A DNA stretch of 16,836 bases from NCBI GenBank assembly GCA_018828205.1, contig JAHJWA010000087.1, positions 1-16,836 of the forward strand, in the 5' to 3' direction. Within the stretch, counting starts at the first letter, position 1. Each line of letters opens with the position of its first letter. This document shows, one piece after another, positions 13,599 to 16,836 of this stretch. Both the position numbers and the translations under genes were made by a program. This DNA comes from Alphaproteobacteria bacterium. Lineage in GTDB: Bacteria; Pseudomonadota; Alphaproteobacteria; Sphingomonadales; Sphingomonadaceae. Below the pieces are notes generated by a model. That model was not told the DNA's origin, searched no databases, and was given only the letters and a program-made list of their open reading frames with translations.

Positions 13599-14294
13599 AT
13601 GAACGGTGACAATCTCCCCGCCAGCTGGCGCGACGTGCTCGAACCGGTGCTGGCCGGCGAAGAGGCGCGGCGGCTGGGCGGCTGGCTGCGCGCCGAGGAG
13701 GAAGCGGGCAAAGCCGTCTACCCGCCGCGCGGCAGCCGCTTGCGCGCGCTCGAACTGACCGGACGCGAGGCGGTGAAGGTCGTGATCCTCGGGCAGGATC
13801 CCTACCACGGGCCGGGTCAGGCGATGGGGCTCAGCTTCTCGGTGCCTGCGGGCGTGCGCGTGCCGCCCAGCCTCGCAAATATCTACAAGGAATTGCACGC
13901 CGATCTGGGGCTCCCGGTCCCGGGGCATGGCGATCTGACGCTCTGGGCAAAGCGCGGTGTGTTGCTGCTCAACACCACGCTGACGGTGGAGGCGGGGCAG
14001 GCGGGGAGCCATGCCGGGCGCGGCTGGGAGGCGGTCACCGATGCGGTGGTCGCGGCGGTGGCCGAGAGCAAGCACCCGACCGTCTTCGTGCTGTGGGGCG
14101 CGCATGCGCAGAAGAAGGTTCTGCGGCTCCCCGCGCTGGCGGATGGCCGTCACCTGGTGCTCAAGAGCCCGCACCCCAGCCCGCTCTCGGCGCATCGCGG
14201 TTTTTTCGGATCGAAGCCCTTCAGCCAGGCGAATGCATTTCTCGAAGCGGCCGGGCGCGGCGCGATCGACTGGAGCCTGCCGCTCCGGGCCTGA
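13599..14294 (+). CDS. ung: Uracil-DNA glycosylase, family 1
   Basis: This enzyme removes uracil from DNA in base excision repair, after cytosine deamination or dUMP incorporation. The 231-residue protein has the catalytic motif GQDPYH (65-70) with Asp67, the uracil-contacting LLLNTTLTV (122-130) with Asn125, and the DNA-intercalating loop SPHPSPLSAHRGFFG with His192. These define family 1 (Ung). The ATG at 13599 gives MNGDNLPASWRDVLEPV, which aligns with usual Ung starts; the frame extends upstream to 13539 without support. No clear Shine-Dalgarno sequence is present. Its stop is three bases from the stop of convergent gltD, leaving no room for a terminator. Confidence 0.96.
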   Translation: MNGDNLPASWRDVLEPVLAGEEARRLGGWLRAEEEAGKAVYPPRGSRLRALELTGREAVKVVILGQDPYHGPGQAMGLSFSVPAGVRVPPSLANIYKELHADLGLPVPGHGDLTLWAKRGVLLLNTTLTVEAGQAGSHAGRGWEAVTDAVVAAVAESKHPTVFVLWGAHAQKKVLRLPALADGRHLVLKSPHPSPLSAHRGFFGSKPFSQANAFLEAAGRGAIDWSLPLRA

Positions 14295-14297
14295 CGA

Positions 14298-15734
<1,437 letters not shown>

Positions 15735-15760
15735 CAGCGGGTTCCTGTCGTGTAGTGATG

Positions 15761-15839
15761 CGTCATCCCAGCGAAAGCTGGGATCGGCTCGAGGTAGAGC
15801 GCAAGCTCGTGAGAGATCCCAGCTTTCGCTGGGATGACG
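15761..15839. repeat. Palindromic intergenic element between gltB and gltD
   Basis: A perfect 25-bp inverted repeat (15761-15785 and 15815-15839) flanks a 29-bp centre. Each arm is itself a hairpin: ATCCCAGC, loop GAAA (or TTTC on the other arm), GCTGGGAT. The centre holds a third, GAGC-GCAA-GCTC (15797-15808). The arm begins CGTCATCCCAGCG, a string I recall as a frequent intergenic repeat in Sphingomonadales. It resembles REP-type non-autonomous elements. In the gltBD transcript it would form either one long hairpin or three small ones, so it may affect gltD expression. Confidence 0.8.
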
Positions 15840-15858
15840 GATAGACTCAGCGTGACCA

Positions 15859-16836
15859 TCACTCCGCCGCCTCCATCGCCGCTTCCTCGCGTTCGGCCTC
15901 GAGCGCCTTGAGCGCGGTCTCGTAGTCGCGCGGCATCACCTTCTTGAACCGGCGCAACGAGCAATCCCAATCCGCCAGCAGCGCCTCGGCGCGCGCCGAG
16001 CCGGTGTGGAGCTGGTGCCGCTCGACCAGCACGCGCAGCCGCGCGGCATCGTGATAGAGCGGGTCGCCCATACCTGAGTCCTCGACCGAGCGCGCGCGCT
16101 GCTGCGGTTCCCCCCAGCCGTTCTCCGCGCCCGCGCCCGGGCCCGGCTCGATGGCGCGGATGTCGACCTGTGCCTGGTTGCACAGCGATGCGAAGCTGTC
16201 GTCGGGATCGTAGACATAGGCCACGCCCCCGCTCATCCCCGCAGCGAAATTGCGCCCCGTGGCGCCGAGCACGCAGACCACCCCGCCGGTCATATATTCG
16301 CAGGCGTGGTCGCCGGTGCCCTCGACCACCGCGACCGCGCCCGAATTGCGCACCGCGAAGCGCTCTCCGGCGACTCCGGCGAAGAAGGCCTCGCCCGCGA
16401 TTGCGCCATAGAGCACGGTGTTGCCGACAATGATGTTGTCGCTCGCCTCGCGGGCGATGTGTTGCGGCGGCCGGACCACGATGCGGCCGCCCGAAAGCCC
16501 CTTGCCGACATAATCATTGGCATCGCCGGTGAGTTCGAGCGTGACGCCATGCGCCAGCCAGGCGCCGAAGCTCTGCCCCGCAACCCCGGTGAGCGCGATG
16601 CGGATGGCGTCGGGCACCAGCCCGCGGTGGCCATGCGCCTCGGCGATCCGGCCCGAAAGCATCGCCCCGACGCTGCGGTTGACGTTGCGCACCTCGCGTT
16701 CGAGCACCACCGGTCTGCCCTCGGCGATCGCCGGCTGGCAGGCCGCGATCAGCTCGCGGTCCATCGCCGCGCCCAGACCGTGGTCCTGCGTTCCGGTCTG
16801 GCGCAGCGGCGCATCGGGGACGCGTTCGACCGAGGC
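15859..16836 (-). CDS. gltB: Glutamate synthase large subunit, C-terminal part
   Basis: Only the last 325 residues are in the window; the frame stays open through the right edge, so the gene continues beyond it. The fragment is the C-terminal GXGXG beta-helix domain of the large subunit, with GQSFGAWLAHGVTLELTGDA, NDYVGKGLSGGRIVV and GRNFAAGMSGGVAYVYD. It ends with the typical VMPRDYETALKAL helix. GltB hydrolyses glutamine and forms glutamate from 2-oxoglutarate at its FMN and 3Fe-4S centres; those catalytic domains lie outside the window. The ATG at 16764 is an internal Met, because family-like sequence (APLRQTGTQDHGLGAA) continues upstream of it. gltD follows in the same operon. Confidence 0.95.
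   Translation of the reverse strand, partial: ASVERVPDAPLRQTGTQDHGLGAAMDRELIAACQPAIAEGRPVVLEREVRNVNRSVGAMLSGRIAEAHGHRGLVPDAIRIALTGVAGQSFGAWLAHGVTLELTGDANDYVGKGLSGGRIVVRPPQHIAREASDNIIVGNTVLYGAIAGEAFFAGVAGERFAVRNSGAVAVVEGTGDHACEYMTGGVVCVLGATGRNFAAGMSGGVAYVYDPDDSFASLCNQAQVDIRAIEPGPGAGAENGWGEPQQRARSVEDSGMGDPLYHDAARLRVLVERHQLHTGSARAEALLADWDCSLRRFKKVMPRDYETALKALEAEREEAAMEAAE

Overview
The window is a GC-rich, gene-dense chromosomal segment. Its gene content and protein signatures point to an alphaproteobacterium, most likely of the order Sphingomonadales and perhaps Erythrobacteraceae. The pointers are the DUF3576-leuS-lptE-holA cluster, the short RNase D joined to lptC-lptA, the fumC-linked ribbon-helix-helix gene, the small DESFPASDPPA protein, and intergenic palindromes of a type I associate with that group. 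The taxonomic call is inference from memory of these families. There is no sign of a phage, transposon, plasmid, CRISPR array, tRNA or rRNA. The window is ordinary core genome, and its interest lies mainly in regulatory and intergenic structure.

Layout. galU (minus) and murA (plus) diverge from a 215-base spacer. murA is followed by a small protein gene whose terminator lies inside the opposing ribbon-helix-helix gene. That gene shares a minus-strand unit with fumC. fumC and the guanidinium exporter gene sugE/gdx diverge from back-to-back promoters, and the sugE leader looks like a guanidine-II (mini-ykkC) riboswitch. Next come phaB (minus, with a large inverted repeat in its leader) and an unrecognised exported, barrel-like protein gene (minus, with a clear terminator).

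A 381-base non-coding region, the longest here, leads into the plus-strand cluster DUF3576 lipoprotein-leuS-lptE-holA. This converges on the minus-strand cluster rnd-lptC-lptA, so three parts of the lipopolysaccharide transport (Lpt) bridge (E, C, A) lie within about 3 kb. ung (plus) diverges from rnd and converges on gltD with only 3 bases between stop codons. gltD follows gltB, which runs off the right edge. A 79-base palindromic element made of small hairpins separates gltB from gltD.

Functions. Cell envelope: galU makes UDP-glucose, murA commits UDP-GlcNAc to peptidoglycan, and lptE/lptC/lptA move lipopolysaccharide to the outer membrane. Information processing: leuS, holA, rnd, ung. Central metabolism: fumC, gltBD, phaB. 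Stress or transport: sugE and possibly the small SFPASDPP protein. I found no multi-gene system that looks new. The best leads are the sugE riboswitch with a non-canonical first loop, the gltB-gltD palindrome, the phaB leader repeat, and the SFPASDPP gene with a possible general-stress promoter.
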